NCBI RefSeq assembly: GCF_004684095.1
Contig: NZ_SRII01000001.1
Span: forward strand, 558,001 to 622,000
DNA length: 64,000 nt
Source of the DNA: Hymenobacter sp. UV11
Lineage (GTDB): Bacteria; Bacteroidota; Bacteroidia; Cytophagales; Hymenobacteraceae
Direction of reading: 5' to 3'
The position numbers were made by a program, and so were the translations under genes. Below are positions 42,501 through 51,348 of this stretch, one piece after another. Under the pieces are notes generated by a model. That model worked only from the letters and a program-made list of their open reading frames with translations, had not been told where the DNA came from and did no database searches. Position 1 is the first letter of the stretch, and the number at the start of each line of letters is the position of its first letter.

Positions 42501-45237
42501 CTTCGTGATGTACGGCGACTCGCTCACGGGCGAGGGCAAAACCGGCACTATCGCGGCCAGCACCTACACGCCCAAAGTAACCCTACCCCCCGGCTACCTC
42601 ATCAACTGGCAGACGCGCGCCGACTCGCTGTATATGCGCACGCCGCCGAGTGGCGCCTCGGCCAAGGTATATGCCGACCACACCTTCAAAGGCGAGTTGC
42701 TGCTGACGCCCAAAACGGTGGGCGGCGCTGGCCGCCTCGATGGCCCGCAGAGTTACGTGCGCTCCGATAATTTGACGTTTAAGAACGACTCATACTCGGG
42801 CAAAAAAGCATTGCTGAGCGTGAAGTCGGCCCAGGCCGGCAAGCCCGCACTTATCGCCAACGACGTGAGCCTGACCTACGACCTCAAGAATGGCGCCGCC
42901 GACTTTAAGCGCGAAGAGGGTAGCAAGGCCACTATCGACCTGCCTTATACCGACTTCCGCACCTCGCTCAGCGGCGGGCGCTGGGACTTCAAGAAGAAGC
43001 GGGTGCTGCTGCGCGCCACCGGCGCCGACTCGACCCGCTCGTACTTCACCTCGACGCTGCCCGCCCAGCACGGCCTCAAGTTCCGGGCGGCCCGCGCTAC
43101 CTACGACCTCACCAAGTACCAGCTGCAAGCCAAGGGCGTGCCCTTCGTGGCCGCGGCCGATGCCTGGGTTATTCCCGATTCGGGCCGCGTGACGGTGGCC
43201 GGTGGCGGCAAAATGCAGACGCTGCGCCACGCCACGGTGCTGCTCGACTCGCTGGGTAAGTTTCACAAGCTGGTGGACGGCAACATCACCGTGACCTCGC
43301 GCGATGCTTTTGGAGGCGACGCCAAGTATATGTCGCGCACCGCCACCGGTGATTCAGTAGCGCTGAAGTTCGTGAATTTCAAGTCCGATTCGGCGGCCTT
43401 GCTGGCTTCGGCGGGTGGGCGCAAGCGCTTTGGCCTGCGCCGCCGCAAGGCCACCGATGACGAGGCCGCCAACGTGCCGAGCCTGGCTACCACGGCCACG
43501 GCCAATGTGGAAACCAACCAGAAGTTTCAGCTGGCGCCGCGCATCGGTTTCCGAGGTGGCATCAACCTGAACTCGCGCAAGCGCGGGCTGATGTTCGACG
43601 GCCAGGTGCAGCTGCAATTTGGCAAGCTGCGCGACGCGGCCACCGCCGAGTGGTTTGCGGTGCGCGACAGTATCGACCCCAAAAATCTCGACCTCGATAT
43701 GCGCAGCCTCAAGACCGAGGACGGCTCACCGTTGTCCACCGGCCTGTTTTTATCGGATGCCGATAATAAGATTTACCCCCTCTACGCCGGCTCTAAGAGC
43801 AGTGAAGCCGACGTGCCGCTGCTGGCCGTATCGGGCAAGCTGCACTACGACCCCAAGCTCGGCGACTACACCATCACCGACCACGACCTGAGCGACCCGA
43901 ACAAGTACCAGGGCACGCTGCTCAACTATTCCGAAGCCACGAGCCAGCTGACCTTCCGCGGCCCGATGAGCTTCATTACTAATACGAAAAACTTCAGCAT
44001 CGCCGCCAGCGGGGTGGGTAAGGCCAACCCCGACAGCGCCCACTACCAGGTGCGGAGCCTGCTGGGTATCGACGTCAACTTGCCCAGCAAAGCGGTGGAA
44101 GTGATGGCTTCGACCCTGGCCAAAGTCACTAAAAACTCGCCTGAAGCGCTTGACGGCTCCAACGAAGAGCTGTATAATATTGCCCAGTTTGCGGGCGATA
44201 AGGGCGCGGAGGCTTTCAACAACCGCCGGCCGGGCGTGGCCCCGCCCAACCTGGCCAGCATTTCGCCCAAGCTGCTGCACACGCTAACGCTGAGCAAGGT
44301 AGAGCTGCGCTGGAACCCTAAGCAGAAGGCTTGGTACTCAGTGGGTAAGCTTGGCTTGTCGGGGGTAGGGAAGCAGGGCCTGAACGCGCTGGTCGATGGC
44401 TACGTCGAAATCAAGCGCGATAACTCGGCTGACATCGTGGAGGTGTACCTGGAGGCCGAGCCCCAGACCTGGTACTACCTGCGCTACGCCAACAACGTGC
44501 TGCTGGCCAAGTCATCGAGCGAGGAATTCGACGGTGAGGTGTCGTCCAAGCAGCGCGGTAGCATCGAAACGGCCACTGATTTCGGCGTGTTTCTGGGCGA
44601 GTTTGAGGACGTGGACCGTTTCCGTTCGCACTTCGAGCGCGATTACCTGGGCAAGACGGGCAAGCTGTCTGCCCGCCCCGCCGCCCCGGCCAAGCCCGAC
44701 GAAGACAGCTTTGCCACCGAGAAGGGCAAAAAGTCGAAGAAGAAAGCCAAGGCTGACCCCTTCGGCGACGGCACTATCACGCCCGCCGACGAGCCCGCCA
44801 AGAAGTCGAAAAAGAAAGAAAAGGACAGCGACCCGCTCGCTGCCCCGGCCGACGAACCAGCGCCCGAGCCCGCCAAGAAGTCGAAGAAGAAAAAAGACAA
44901 CGACCCGTTCGCTGATAGCGAAGTGGCCCCGCCCGTAGCGCCCAAGCCCAAGGCCGTAGCTCCAGCCGCTACTTCGGCTCCCGCTGCGCCGCCTACCCCC
45001 GCGCCAGCGGCCGTAGCCAGCCCGGCACCCACCAAGCCCGCGGCCGATTCTGCCAAAGTAGCTGCGCCGGCCGTGAGCCCAATGGCAGCCCCGGCCGAAG
45101 CACCGGTCAAAAAGCAAAAGGAGAAAATAAAGGAAGCCAAGCCGGACCCCAACGCCGAGCCCGGCGCCGAGCCGGATAAGAAGGCCAAGAAAAAGAAGAA
45201 GAAAAACGCCGAAGAAGACCCCTTCGGTGACTCGTAG
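39568..45237 (+). CDS. Giant secreted protein of unknown function with low-complexity tails
   Basis: A 1889-residue protein. Residues 1-21 form a signal peptide; about 40-190 is a soluble helical domain; about 200-345 is Ala/Pro/Lys-rich and holds repeats of DGWG (four-fold, residues about 247-298). About 350-1690 is a long region of repeated strands that resembles neither a known adhesin nor a known enzyme. Near 630-695 a stretch (HDVAEATHTNEANLRSAISG then LAREGYVDINQQTG) reads like a winged helix-turn-helix, odd in an exported protein. The last 180 residues are Lys-rich, with KKSKKK blocks and DPFGD-type repeats ending in DPFGDS. No membrane anchor is evident. It stands between prmA and plsY and ends in a hairpin that overlaps the plsY promoter. 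Confidence 0.7.
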   Translation: MKCLASLLFCLSLPLLPAWAQTAKPAAPPPAGRVAGDARPAQTAVARYTGHLSPDPEQFIIDVRTMMVATNNAGAKTLGDQLRQLWGSNQLTASQQTTIAGLSQQMLDKKLRPIPHLTAFYSALVNGKTKAGLSDKQLDQYLDALGQSVEKDPATAVEKYLMATAQMLSGGYVYRSGFNALRATGGQLSFAYKAAAAPDPNASFDAPAAPAKQAALPPAAPAKPVAAAAPKPAPKPKPVAKKKRASDGWDTADMWSGGSKAAKDDGWGPPIVSSPKKKASSDGWGAPANDGWGAPAKKKAPAKAVAKAPAKAAAKPVAAKPAPTPAPSTSDFDQPFVPSAAAAYDAYYPPPVSGPLIEIKDADLVMRTNGDSIVLRKVSGTIAPGSSHLVATGGQVTWTIKGNPVTAELAAFDFDLSKPEFTAQPVTLTYPALLEAPIKGALSYKSVRRKSGATESSYPRFISLTNDARLKNMGTGLSYQGGVSIAGSQVLSAALDGSMSHLTVRQDNKLRFRSASRSFVLGDSVITASRAAVALYESTGDSITHPGVELKYLKGKEQLKLLYEQGLYRNAPYSDSYHQVDIRAQMLVWNLREPKMDFSIITAPTQVSADFESRNFFSNVRYQQLKSINHLHPLQMLLGYSIEHGHGDVLNVHDVAEATHTNEANLRSAISGLAREGYVDINQQTGDVILLRKGRHYVGAARDKKDFDHIDIKSLTGSGRSATLNLASNELLLRGVKQFSFSDDSAAVYVQPDSGVVHLRRNRNLAFGGRVKTSIYSFKGRDFKFDYDGYYIDMPRIDSLSIRNKKKKASNKNGALAVEEGLPSEFVLTNKGNYQSGRLYLNDPKNRSGRKKLPKYPSFTSSSGAYVYFNKPDMLGGAYDSTTYFDVPPFSFDSMGTGRSRGTFVGVFHSRALPPIKTALSTQEDGSMGFEHTVPAAGYPLFGGKGRLSGGAKVKLNTKGLQSNGTVTYLGATMQSDRFVMYGDSLTGEGKTGTIAASTYTPKVTLPPGYLINWQTRADSLYMRTPPSGASAKVYADHTFKGELLLTPKTVGGAGRLDGPQSYVRSDNLTFKNDSYSGKKALLSVKSAQAGKPALIANDVSLTYDLKNGAADFKREEGSKATIDLPYTDFRTSLSGGRWDFKKKRVLLRATGADSTRSYFTSTLPAQHGLKFRAARATYDLTKYQLQAKGVPFVAAADAWVIPDSGRVTVAGGGKMQTLRHATVLLDSLGKFHKLVDGNITVTSRDAFGGDAKYMSRTATGDSVALKFVNFKSDSAALLASAGGRKRFGLRRRKATDDEAANVPSLATTATANVETNQKFQLAPRIGFRGGINLNSRKRGLMFDGQVQLQFGKLRDAATAEWFAVRDSIDPKNLDLDMRSLKTEDGSPLSTGLFLSDADNKIYPLYAGSKSSEADVPLLAVSGKLHYDPKLGDYTITDHDLSDPNKYQGTLLNYSEATSQLTFRGPMSFITNTKNFSIAASGVGKANPDSAHYQVRSLLGIDVNLPSKAVEVMASTLAKVTKNSPEALDGSNEELYNIAQFAGDKGAEAFNNRRPGVAPPNLASISPKLLHTLTLSKVELRWNPKQKAWYSVGKLGLSGVGKQGLNALVDGYVEIKRDNSADIVEVYLEAEPQTWYYLRYANNVLLAKSSSEEFDGEVSSKQRGSIETATDFGVFLGEFEDVDRFRSHFERDYLGKTGKLSARPAAPAKPDEDSFATEKGKKSKKKAKADPFGDGTITPADEPAKKSKKKEKDSDPLAAPADEPAPEPAKKSKKKKDNDPFADSEVAPPVAPKPKAVAPAATSAPAAPPTPAPAAVASPAPTKPAADSAKVAAPAVSPMAAPAEAPVKKQKEKIKEAKPDPNAEPGAEPDKKAKKKKKKNAEEDPFGDS

Positions 45238-45239
45238 CC

Positions 45240-45268
45240 AGCAGCCCCGGACGACCTCCGGGGCTGCT
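45240..45268 (+). terminator. Terminator hairpin after the giant gene
   Basis: AGCAGCCCCGG and CCGGGGCTGCT form a perfect 11-bp stem with a 7-nt loop, running straight into the TACTTTTG box of plsY. Confidence 0.75.
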
Positions 45269-45276
45269 TACTTTTG
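45269..45276 (+). promoter_or_regulatory. Putative -7 box TACTTTTG for plsY
   Basis: An exact TAnnTTTG 5 nt before the plsY ATG, so any transcript from it would be nearly leaderless. No -33 box is seen, because the terminator stem occupies that place. Confidence 0.4.
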
Positions 45277-45281
45277 CGCCC

Positions 45282-45920
45282 ATGCTTATCATTATTCTGG
45301 CGCTGCTCGCAGCCTATCTGCTTGGTTCTATCCCCACGGCGCTGTGGGTGGGCCGCACGTTTTTCAATCTGGCCGACATTCGGGAGCACGGCTCCGGCAA
45401 CGCGGGCGCCACCAACACCTTCCGGGTGCTGGGCAAAAAAGCCGGCACCTTTGTGCTTCTCTTTGATGCGTTCAAAGGTTTTGCAGCGGCCTATTTCCTG
45501 CCCAACTTTCTGCTAAGTCAGGGCCTCATTGTGCCCGAAAGCTTGTTTTACTACCGCCTTGCCTGCGGCGTGCTGGCCGTGGTGGGGCACATATTCCCGG
45601 TGTTCGCGCAGTTTCGGGGGGGTAAGGGCGTGGCCACCATTCTGGGCATGATGCTGGCCATTGCCCCGGCCACGGTAGGCGTGGCGCTGCTGGTGTTTCT
45701 GGCGGTGCTGGGCACCACGCGCTACGTGTCGCTGAGCAGCATGACGGCCGGCGTGGCCTTCGCCTTTTTGCAGCTCCTACCCCCCTTCAGGCCCGCCAAC
45801 CCGCTGCAAGTCTGGTTCGGCTTTTTGCTGGCGGCCATGCTCATCTATACTCACCGGGCCAATATCGGCCGCCTGCGCGCCGGCACCGAGAGCCGCGTGC
45901 CGCTGTGGGGCAAGCGATAA
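45282..45920 (+). CDS. plsY: Glycerol-3-phosphate acyltransferase PlsY
   Basis: A 212-residue inner-membrane enzyme that transfers acyl groups from acyl phosphate to glycerol 3-phosphate. Family motifs are clear: LLGSIPTALWVGR, HGSGNAGATNTFRVLG, and GHIFPVFAQFRGGKGVAT. About five membrane helices are visible. The stop is 8 nt before the ATG of the GNAT gene, so they may be co-transcribed. Confidence 0.95.
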   Translation: MLIIILALLAAYLLGSIPTALWVGRTFFNLADIREHGSGNAGATNTFRVLGKKAGTFVLLFDAFKGFAAAYFLPNFLLSQGLIVPESLFYYRLACGVLAVVGHIFPVFAQFRGGKGVATILGMMLAIAPATVGVALLVFLAVLGTTRYVSLSSMTAGVAFAFLQLLPPFRPANPLQVWFGFLLAAMLIYTHRANIGRLRAGTESRVPLWGKR

Positions 45921-45928
45921 ATGAGATA

Positions 45929-46510
45929 ATGCCGCCTACCCCCTTCCCCCAACTCGAAACCCAGCGCCTGCACCTGCGCGCCTTCGCCCTGGCCGACGTG
46001 CCGGCGCTCGTGGCCCTGGCCGGCAACTACGAGGTAGCCCGCAACACGCTCAACATTCCGCACCCCTACCGCGCGGCGGATGCTCGGCACTGGGTGCAGG
46101 CCACCCAGGAAAACTACGCGCAGCAAACCGGCTACGCGTTTGCCATCGAGCTGCGGGCCACGGGCGAGTTTATCGGTGGCATTGGCCTCACGGTGGAGCA
46201 CCGCTTCGACCGGGCCGAGGCGGGCTACTGGCTGGGCCAGCCGCACTGGGGCAGGGGCCTGGCCAGCGAGGCGCTGGGCGCCCTGCTACGCTTTGGCTTT
46301 GAGGAGTTAGAGCTCAATAAGATTTACGCAACGCACATTGCCGGCAACCCCGCTTCGGGCCGCGTAATGCTGAAAAACGGCATGGTGAAGGAGGGCGAGC
46401 TGGTGCAGCACACTAGGCGCGACGGCCAGTACCACGACCTCTGGCAGTACCGCCTCACCCGCGCCGAATACGTTGCGCTGGCGCCGCCTCAGGCTCCCAA
46501 CGGGGGGTAG
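45929..46510 (+). CDS. GNAT-family N-acetyltransferase
   Basis: A 193-residue acetyltransferase of the RimJ/RimL type, with the opening LETQRLHLRAFALADVPAL and the acetyl-CoA loop seen as WLGQPHWGRGLASEALGALL, then NPASGRVMLKNGM. These acetylate N-termini of proteins or small molecules; the target is unknown. The ATG at 45929 is chosen over 45905, which lies inside plsY. It directly follows plsY. Confidence 0.85.
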   Translation: MPPTPFPQLETQRLHLRAFALADVPALVALAGNYEVARNTLNIPHPYRAADARHWVQATQENYAQQTGYAFAIELRATGEFIGGIGLTVEHRFDRAEAGYWLGQPHWGRGLASEALGALLRFGFEELELNKIYATHIAGNPASGRVMLKNGMVKEGELVQHTRRDGQYHDLWQYRLTRAEYVALAPPQAPNGG

Positions 46511-46632
46511 GACGGGGGCTGAAATAAGCTGGGCTGGCCAAAACAGCAAAAATTTAGCCCGAACAAGTTCCCAGCTAGCTTGCAATTCCAGAAAAACCGG
46601 TAGCTTGCACCCCCTAAACCTTTCGGTAATTC

Positions 46633-48105
46633 ATGGAAACGCAAGCGCTGAAGTACCCTGCCATCCGCAACTACGTAGCCGGCCAGCCCATCGACACGCC
46701 GGCAGCGGCTTTGCTTGACGTGTTCAGCCCGCTAAGCGGCGCCGTTATTTCGGCCATGCCGCTGAGCAGCGCGGCCGACCTCGATACGGCGGTGAAGGCG
46801 GCGCAGGCGGCGTTTCCGGCCTGGTCGGCTACTCCTATCAAAGAGCGGGTGCAGATATTCTACCGCTACAAAACCCTGCTGGAGCGCGACATGAAGGTGC
46901 TGGCCGACCTCGTGCGGGAGGAAAACGGCAAAACCTTCGACGAAGCCCGCGCGGAAGTTGAGAAGGCCGTGGAGCTAACCGAGTTTGCCTGCTCATTGCC
47001 CCAGCTCGTGCAGGGTGAATTTTTGGAAGTGAGCAAGGGCGTGGAGGCCCGCGCCGAGCGCAAGCCGCTGGGTGTGGTGGCCAGCATCGCCCCGTTCAAC
47101 TTCCCCAACATGGTACCGCACTGGACTATTCCGAATGCGCTGGTGCTCGGCAACTGCATGATTCTGAAGCCCTCGGAGAAGGTACCGCTGAGCGCCGTCA
47201 AAATTGCCGAATTGCTGAAAGAAGCCGGCCTGCCCAATGGCGTGCTCAACGTGGTGAACGGCGACAAAACTATCGTCGAAGCCATCTGCGACCACCCCGA
47301 TATTCAGGCCGTGTCGTTCGTGGGCTCCACGCCCATTGCTAAAACGGTCTACATCCGGGCCACCTCTAACCTCAAGCGTTGCGTGGCGCTGGGCGGGGCC
47401 AAAAACCATCTCATCGTGCTGCCCGATGCGCACCCCGAGATGACGGCCTCCAACGTGGCGGCGAGCATGTCGGGCTGCGCGGGCCAGCGTTGCATGGCTG
47501 GCTCCACGATGGTGGGGGTAGGCAGCATCGACCACATCGTGAGTAAGTTGGTAGAGGAAGCCAGGAAAATCGTAGTCGGCCAAAACCTGGGTTCCGTCAT
47601 CAGCCGCGAGGCCAAGGAGCGCATCGAGCGCTACATCACCGAGGCCGAAGCAGCCGGCGCCAAGGTGTTGCTCGACGGCCGCGGCGCCGTGGTGCCCGGC
47701 CACAAAGACGGCTACTACGTGGGCGCTACCGTCATCGACTACGTGACGCCCGATATGGCTATTGCCAAAGAGGAGGTATTTGGCCCAGTGCTGGCCATCC
47801 TGCGCACCAAGAGCCTCGACGAGGCCCTGGCCATCGAAAACGCCAACCCTTACGGCAACGCCGCCGCCGTTTTCACGCAAAGCGGCAGTCATGCCCGCTA
47901 TGTGATGGACCACGCCAGCGCCGGCATGATTGGCGTGAACATCGGCGTGCCCGTGCCCCGCGAGCCCTTCTCCTTCGGCGGCTGGAACGAATCGAAGTTC
48001 GGCGCGTGTGATATCACTGGCAAGAGCTCCATCGAGTTTTGGACCCAGCTCAAAAAGACGACCACCAAGTGGAACCCGGAGTCGCGGGTGAACTGGATGA
48101 GCTAG
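46633..48105 (+). CDS. mmsA: CoA-acylating methylmalonate/malonate-semialdehyde dehydrogenase
   Basis: A 490-residue aldehyde dehydrogenase. The pattern PFNFPNMVPHWTIPNALVLG, NCMILKPSEKVP and the catalytic Cys in GCAGQRCMAG (near residue 287) fit the CoA-dependent MmsA/IolA group, which makes acetyl-CoA or propionyl-CoA with loss of CO2. It heads a plus-strand run of pyrimidine-catabolism genes. In that setting it would convert malonate semialdehyde, made from beta-alanine by the next gene, to acetyl-CoA. A 37-bp palindrome separates the two genes. Confidence 0.88.
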   Translation: METQALKYPAIRNYVAGQPIDTPAAALLDVFSPLSGAVISAMPLSSAADLDTAVKAAQAAFPAWSATPIKERVQIFYRYKTLLERDMKVLADLVREENGKTFDEARAEVEKAVELTEFACSLPQLVQGEFLEVSKGVEARAERKPLGVVASIAPFNFPNMVPHWTIPNALVLGNCMILKPSEKVPLSAVKIAELLKEAGLPNGVLNVVNGDKTIVEAICDHPDIQAVSFVGSTPIAKTVYIRATSNLKRCVALGGAKNHLIVLPDAHPEMTASNVAASMSGCAGQRCMAGSTMVGVGSIDHIVSKLVEEARKIVVGQNLGSVISREAKERIERYITEAEAAGAKVLLDGRGAVVPGHKDGYYVGATVIDYVTPDMAIAKEEVFGPVLAILRTKSLDEALAIENANPYGNAAAVFTQSGSHARYVMDHASAGMIGVNIGVPVPREPFSFGGWNESKFGACDITGKSSIEFWTQLKKTTTKWNPESRVNWMS

Positions 48106-48115
48106 AACCAACAAG

Positions 48116-48262
48116 CTGGCCGCCGTTTAGCGCGCAGCGCGTAACGGCAGGCTAGCCAGTGGGGCGAGTTTCTAACTCGCTTTTTGTCTACAACTCGCGA
48201 GTCTGGAGACTCGCCCCACCCGTCGGCCTGCCGTTACGCGCTGCGCGCTAAACGGCGGCCAG
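48116..48262. repeat. Composite palindrome (family D)
   Basis: Outer perfect 37-bp arms at 48116-48152 and 48226-48262 (starting CTGGCCGCCGTTTAGCGCGC), with inner complementary segments (gtggggcgagt and actcgccccac). It lies between the mmsA-type and aminotransferase genes and would form a very stable hairpin or cruciform. Confidence 0.9.
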
Positions 48263-48291
48263 CGGCTTTTTAATAACCTGCGCTGCTACTT

Positions 48292-49644
48292 ATGAACCCT
48301 ATCCTCGATATCGACCAACAGCAAATCCTGCACGACAACCTTGACCACACGCTGTTTTCGTGGTCAAAGCAGGCGGGCCTTAACCCCATCAGCGCCGAGC
48401 GGGCGGCGGGCGTGTACTTATATGACCGCGATGGCAAGCGCTACATCGACTTCTCGTCGCAGCTCATGAACGTGAACATCGGCCACGGCGACCAGCGCGT
48501 GACCGAGGCCGTAGTCGCCCAGATGCGCGAGGTAAGCTACGTGTATCCCGGCATGATAACCAAGGTACGCGGCGACCTCGGCAAGCGCCTCAGCGAGATT
48601 ACTGCGCCCAACCTGACCAAGGCTTTTTTCACGCTGGGCGGAGCCGAGGCCATCGAGAACGCCATCAAGCTGGCGCGCATCTACACCGGCCGGCACAAGA
48701 TTGTGTCGCTGTATCAGTCGTTTCACGGGGCCAGCTACGGGGCCATGAGCGTGGGCGGCGACCCCCGCAAGTTTGCCGTCGATAGCCAAGCCATGCCTGG
48801 CGTGGTGCACGTCGAAAACCCCTACGCCTACCGCTGCCCCTGGTACAGCACGACCCCCGAGGAGTGCGCCCAACGCGCCGCCGATGCCCTGGAGCGCATT
48901 ATTGGCTACGAAAACCCCGGCAGCGTGGCCGCCATTTTTCTGGAAGGCGAATCGGGCACCAGCGGCTGCATCAAGTACCCGCCCGGCTACTGGACGCGGG
49001 TGCGCGAAATCTGCGACAAATATGGCATCCTACTGGTGGCCGATGAGGTGATGTCGGGCTTCGGCCGCACCGGCAAGTGGTTTGGCTCGGACCACCACGG
49101 CGTGAAGGTCGATATCATGTGCATGGCCAAGGGCATCACCGCCGGCTACGTACCGCTAGGCGCCGTGATGGTCGATGAAGCCATTGCCAAGTCATTTGAC
49201 AACAAGCCGTTGCCGCTGGGACTCACGTACTCGGCGCACCCCGTGAGCTGCGCCGCCGCCGTGGCCGTGCTCGACATTTACGAGGAAGACCACCTGCTCG
49301 AAAATACGGTGGAGATGGGCCACTACCTCGACGAGCGCGTAGCCGAGCTCATCAAGCAGCACCCCAGCATCGGCGACTGGCGTAACACCGGCCTCTTCGG
49401 CTGCCTGGAGTTGGTAAAAAACCGTAAAACCAAGGAGCCCATGGCCCCCTGGAACGCTGCCCCCGACCAGATGGCCATCATGAACGAGGTGGCCGCCAAA
49501 ATCAAGGAATTGGGCATGTATACCTTCGTGCGCTGGAGCTATATTTTTATCGCGCCGCCGCTCAATATCAACAAGGCGGACCTGGATGAGGGGCTGGCGA
49601 TAATTTCGGAGGCGCTGAAGATTGCGGACGCTGCCTGCCATTAG
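48292..49644 (+). CDS. Class III aminotransferase, probably beta-alanine aminotransferase
   Basis: A 450-residue PLP enzyme of the omega-amino acid:pyruvate class. The PLP Lys lies in CMAKGITAGYVPLGAV (near residue 280), preceded by VADEVMSGFGRTGKW. The opening FSWSKQAGLNPISAERAAG is typical of this group. Given its neighbours (dihydropyrimidinase, ureidopropionase and PreT/PreA) I infer beta-alanine as amino donor, yielding malonate semialdehyde for the upstream dehydrogenase. Other omega-amino acids are possible. The next gene follows after a family A repeat. Confidence 0.82.
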   Translation: MNPILDIDQQQILHDNLDHTLFSWSKQAGLNPISAERAAGVYLYDRDGKRYIDFSSQLMNVNIGHGDQRVTEAVVAQMREVSYVYPGMITKVRGDLGKRLSEITAPNLTKAFFTLGGAEAIENAIKLARIYTGRHKIVSLYQSFHGASYGAMSVGGDPRKFAVDSQAMPGVVHVENPYAYRCPWYSTTPEECAQRAADALERIIGYENPGSVAAIFLEGESGTSGCIKYPPGYWTRVREICDKYGILLVADEVMSGFGRTGKWFGSDHHGVKVDIMCMAKGITAGYVPLGAVMVDEAIAKSFDNKPLPLGLTYSAHPVSCAAAVAVLDIYEEDHLLENTVEMGHYLDERVAELIKQHPSIGDWRNTGLFGCLELVKNRKTKEPMAPWNAAPDQMAIMNEVAAKIKELGMYTFVRWSYIFIAPPLNINKADLDEGLAIISEALKIADAACH

Positions 49645-49658
49645 GCAACTGCTCAAAA

Positions 49659-49767
49659 AGAACGTCATGCTGACCGCAGAGAAGCATCTCGCGCGCAGCA
49701 GTAATTCAATAGTTCAACGAGGCGAGCGAGGCGAGCGAGATGATTCGACAAGCTAAGTATGACGTTC
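49659..49767. repeat. Family A palindromic repeat, copy 5 (degenerate)
   Basis: A diverged copy: left arm AGAACGTCATGCTGACCGCAG and right arm ending tatgacgttc, with several mismatches and a tandem gcgagcgaggcgagcgag in the centre. It lies between the aminotransferase and dihydropyrimidinase genes. Confidence 0.75.
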
Positions 49768-49773
49768 CTGATT

Positions 49774-49778
49774 AGGAG
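49774..49778 (+). promoter_or_regulatory. Shine-Dalgarno-like AGGAG before the dihydropyrimidinase start
   Basis: AGGAG lies 8 nt before the ATG at 49787. Purine-rich SD sites are rare in this window, so its presence is notable; it may be fortuitous. Confidence 0.35.
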
Positions 49779-49786
49779 AAATTTCT

Positions 49787-51163
49787 ATGTCGATTCTGCT
49801 AAAAAACGGCCGCGTTATCACGGCCGACTCGGACAGTATTTGCGATATCTTGGTCGAAGGCGAAACCATCGCTGCCATTGGCCGGGGTCTACCCCTGCCC
49901 AACGGCGCGGAGGTCATCGACTGCACCGGCAAGCTGATAATGCCCGGCGGCATCGACCCGCATGTGCACCTCGAAATGCCCTTCATGGGCACCTTCAGCA
50001 GCGACACCTACGAAACCGGCACCCGCGCCGCGCTGCACGGCGGCACTACCACGGTCATCGACTTCATCCTGCAAAAGCAGGGCAACTCGCTGCGCGCCGC
50101 CCTCGACGAATGGCAGGGTAGGGCCACCGGCAACGCCGTGGGCGACTACTCCTTCCACATGGCCGTGACGGATTTTAATCCGGACACACAGCTGGAAATC
50201 AAGGATATGATTGCCGAAGGCATCACGTCCTTCAAAACCTTTATGGCCTATAAAGGCGCGCTCATGATTGACGATGCGCAGATGGTAGGCCTGATGCAGG
50301 AAGTGAAAAAGCACGGCGGCCTCGTGACGGCCCACGCCACCAACGGTGACATGATTGACACGCTCATCGCCCAGCACCGGGCGCAGGGCAAGCTGTCGCC
50401 GCTCTACCACTACCTCTCGCAGCCCGAAGTGACGGAGGCCGAAGCCTCTGGCCGCTTCGCCGACATTGCCAACTACACGGGGGTGAATGCCTACATCGTG
50501 CACCTCACCTGCCAGGGCGCCCTCAACCAGGTGCGCCGCGCCACCGAGCGCAACCAGCGCGTGCTGGTTGAAACCTGCATTCAGTACCTGCTGCTCGACG
50601 CCTCGCTGTATGAGAATAAGGCCGAGGGCGCCAAGTGGGTCATGTCGCCGCCGCTGCGCGAAAAAAAGGACCAGGCTACGCTCTGGGCCGGTATTAGCCA
50701 AGGGCTGGTAAACGTAGTCGGTACCGACCACTGCCCCTTTATGTGGAAGCAGAAGCTCATGGGTAAGGACGATTTCTCGAAAATTCCGAACGGCCACCCC
50801 GCCGTGGAGCACCGCATGGAATTGCTGTTTTCGGAGGGGGTAGGGAAGGGGAGAATTACGCCTCAGAAATTCGTGGAGATAACCTCGACCAACGCGGCTA
50901 AAATATTTGGCATGTTTCCGCGCAAAGGCACCATCAGTATTGGGGCCGACGCTGATTTAGTGATTTTCGACCCCGATAAGAAGCACACGATTTCGGCCGC
51001 TACCCACCACATGAACGTGGACTACTCGGGCTACGAAGGCTGGGAGCTGACCGGCAAAATCGACACGGTGTTGCTGCGTGGTCAGGTGGCCATCGACGCC
51101 GGCGAAGCCAAGGTTTCGAAAGGCTACGGGCAGTTTATCAAGCGCGGGAAGACGGCTTTTTAA
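49787..51163 (+). CDS. hydA: Dihydropyrimidinase
   Basis: A 458-residue amidohydrolase that opens the ring of dihydrouracil or dihydrothymine (EC 3.5.2.2). The metal ligands HVHLEMPF (near residue 62), the carbamylated Lys in SFKTFMAYKGA (near 150), and GTDHCPF (near 314) are present. Cytoplasmic. It acts between PreT/PreA and the ureidopropionase. Its gene is flanked by family A and family B repeats. Confidence 0.92.
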   Translation: MSILLKNGRVITADSDSICDILVEGETIAAIGRGLPLPNGAEVIDCTGKLIMPGGIDPHVHLEMPFMGTFSSDTYETGTRAALHGGTTTVIDFILQKQGNSLRAALDEWQGRATGNAVGDYSFHMAVTDFNPDTQLEIKDMIAEGITSFKTFMAYKGALMIDDAQMVGLMQEVKKHGGLVTAHATNGDMIDTLIAQHRAQGKLSPLYHYLSQPEVTEAEASGRFADIANYTGVNAYIVHLTCQGALNQVRRATERNQRVLVETCIQYLLLDASLYENKAEGAKWVMSPPLREKKDQATLWAGISQGLVNVVGTDHCPFMWKQKLMGKDDFSKIPNGHPAVEHRMELLFSEGVGKGRITPQKFVEITSTNAAKIFGMFPRKGTISIGADADLVIFDPDKKHTISAATHHMNVDYSGYEGWELTGKIDTVLLRGQVAIDAGEAKVSKGYGQFIKRGKTAF

Positions 51164-51167
51164 TCGT

Positions 51168-51293
51168 CTGTCATTGCGAGCGCAACGAAGTGGAGCGCGG
51201 CAATCTTTCCTTGGCCGTTCGCTTCATTAGATTAGTAATCCAGGCGTGAAGGAAAGATTGCCGCACTCCACTTCGTTGCGCTCGCAATGACAG
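51168..51293. repeat. Family B palindromic repeat, copy 2
   Basis: The arms 51168-51212 and 51251-51293 share TGTCATTGCGAGCGCAACGA and its complement and are nearly perfect, around a 38-nt centre. It lies between dihydropyrimidinase and ureidopropionase genes. Confidence 0.9.
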
Positions 51294-51348
51294 GCGGAAA
51301 AACGAAGAACAATACCAACAATCAACCATCACCAATCAGCAAATCCAC

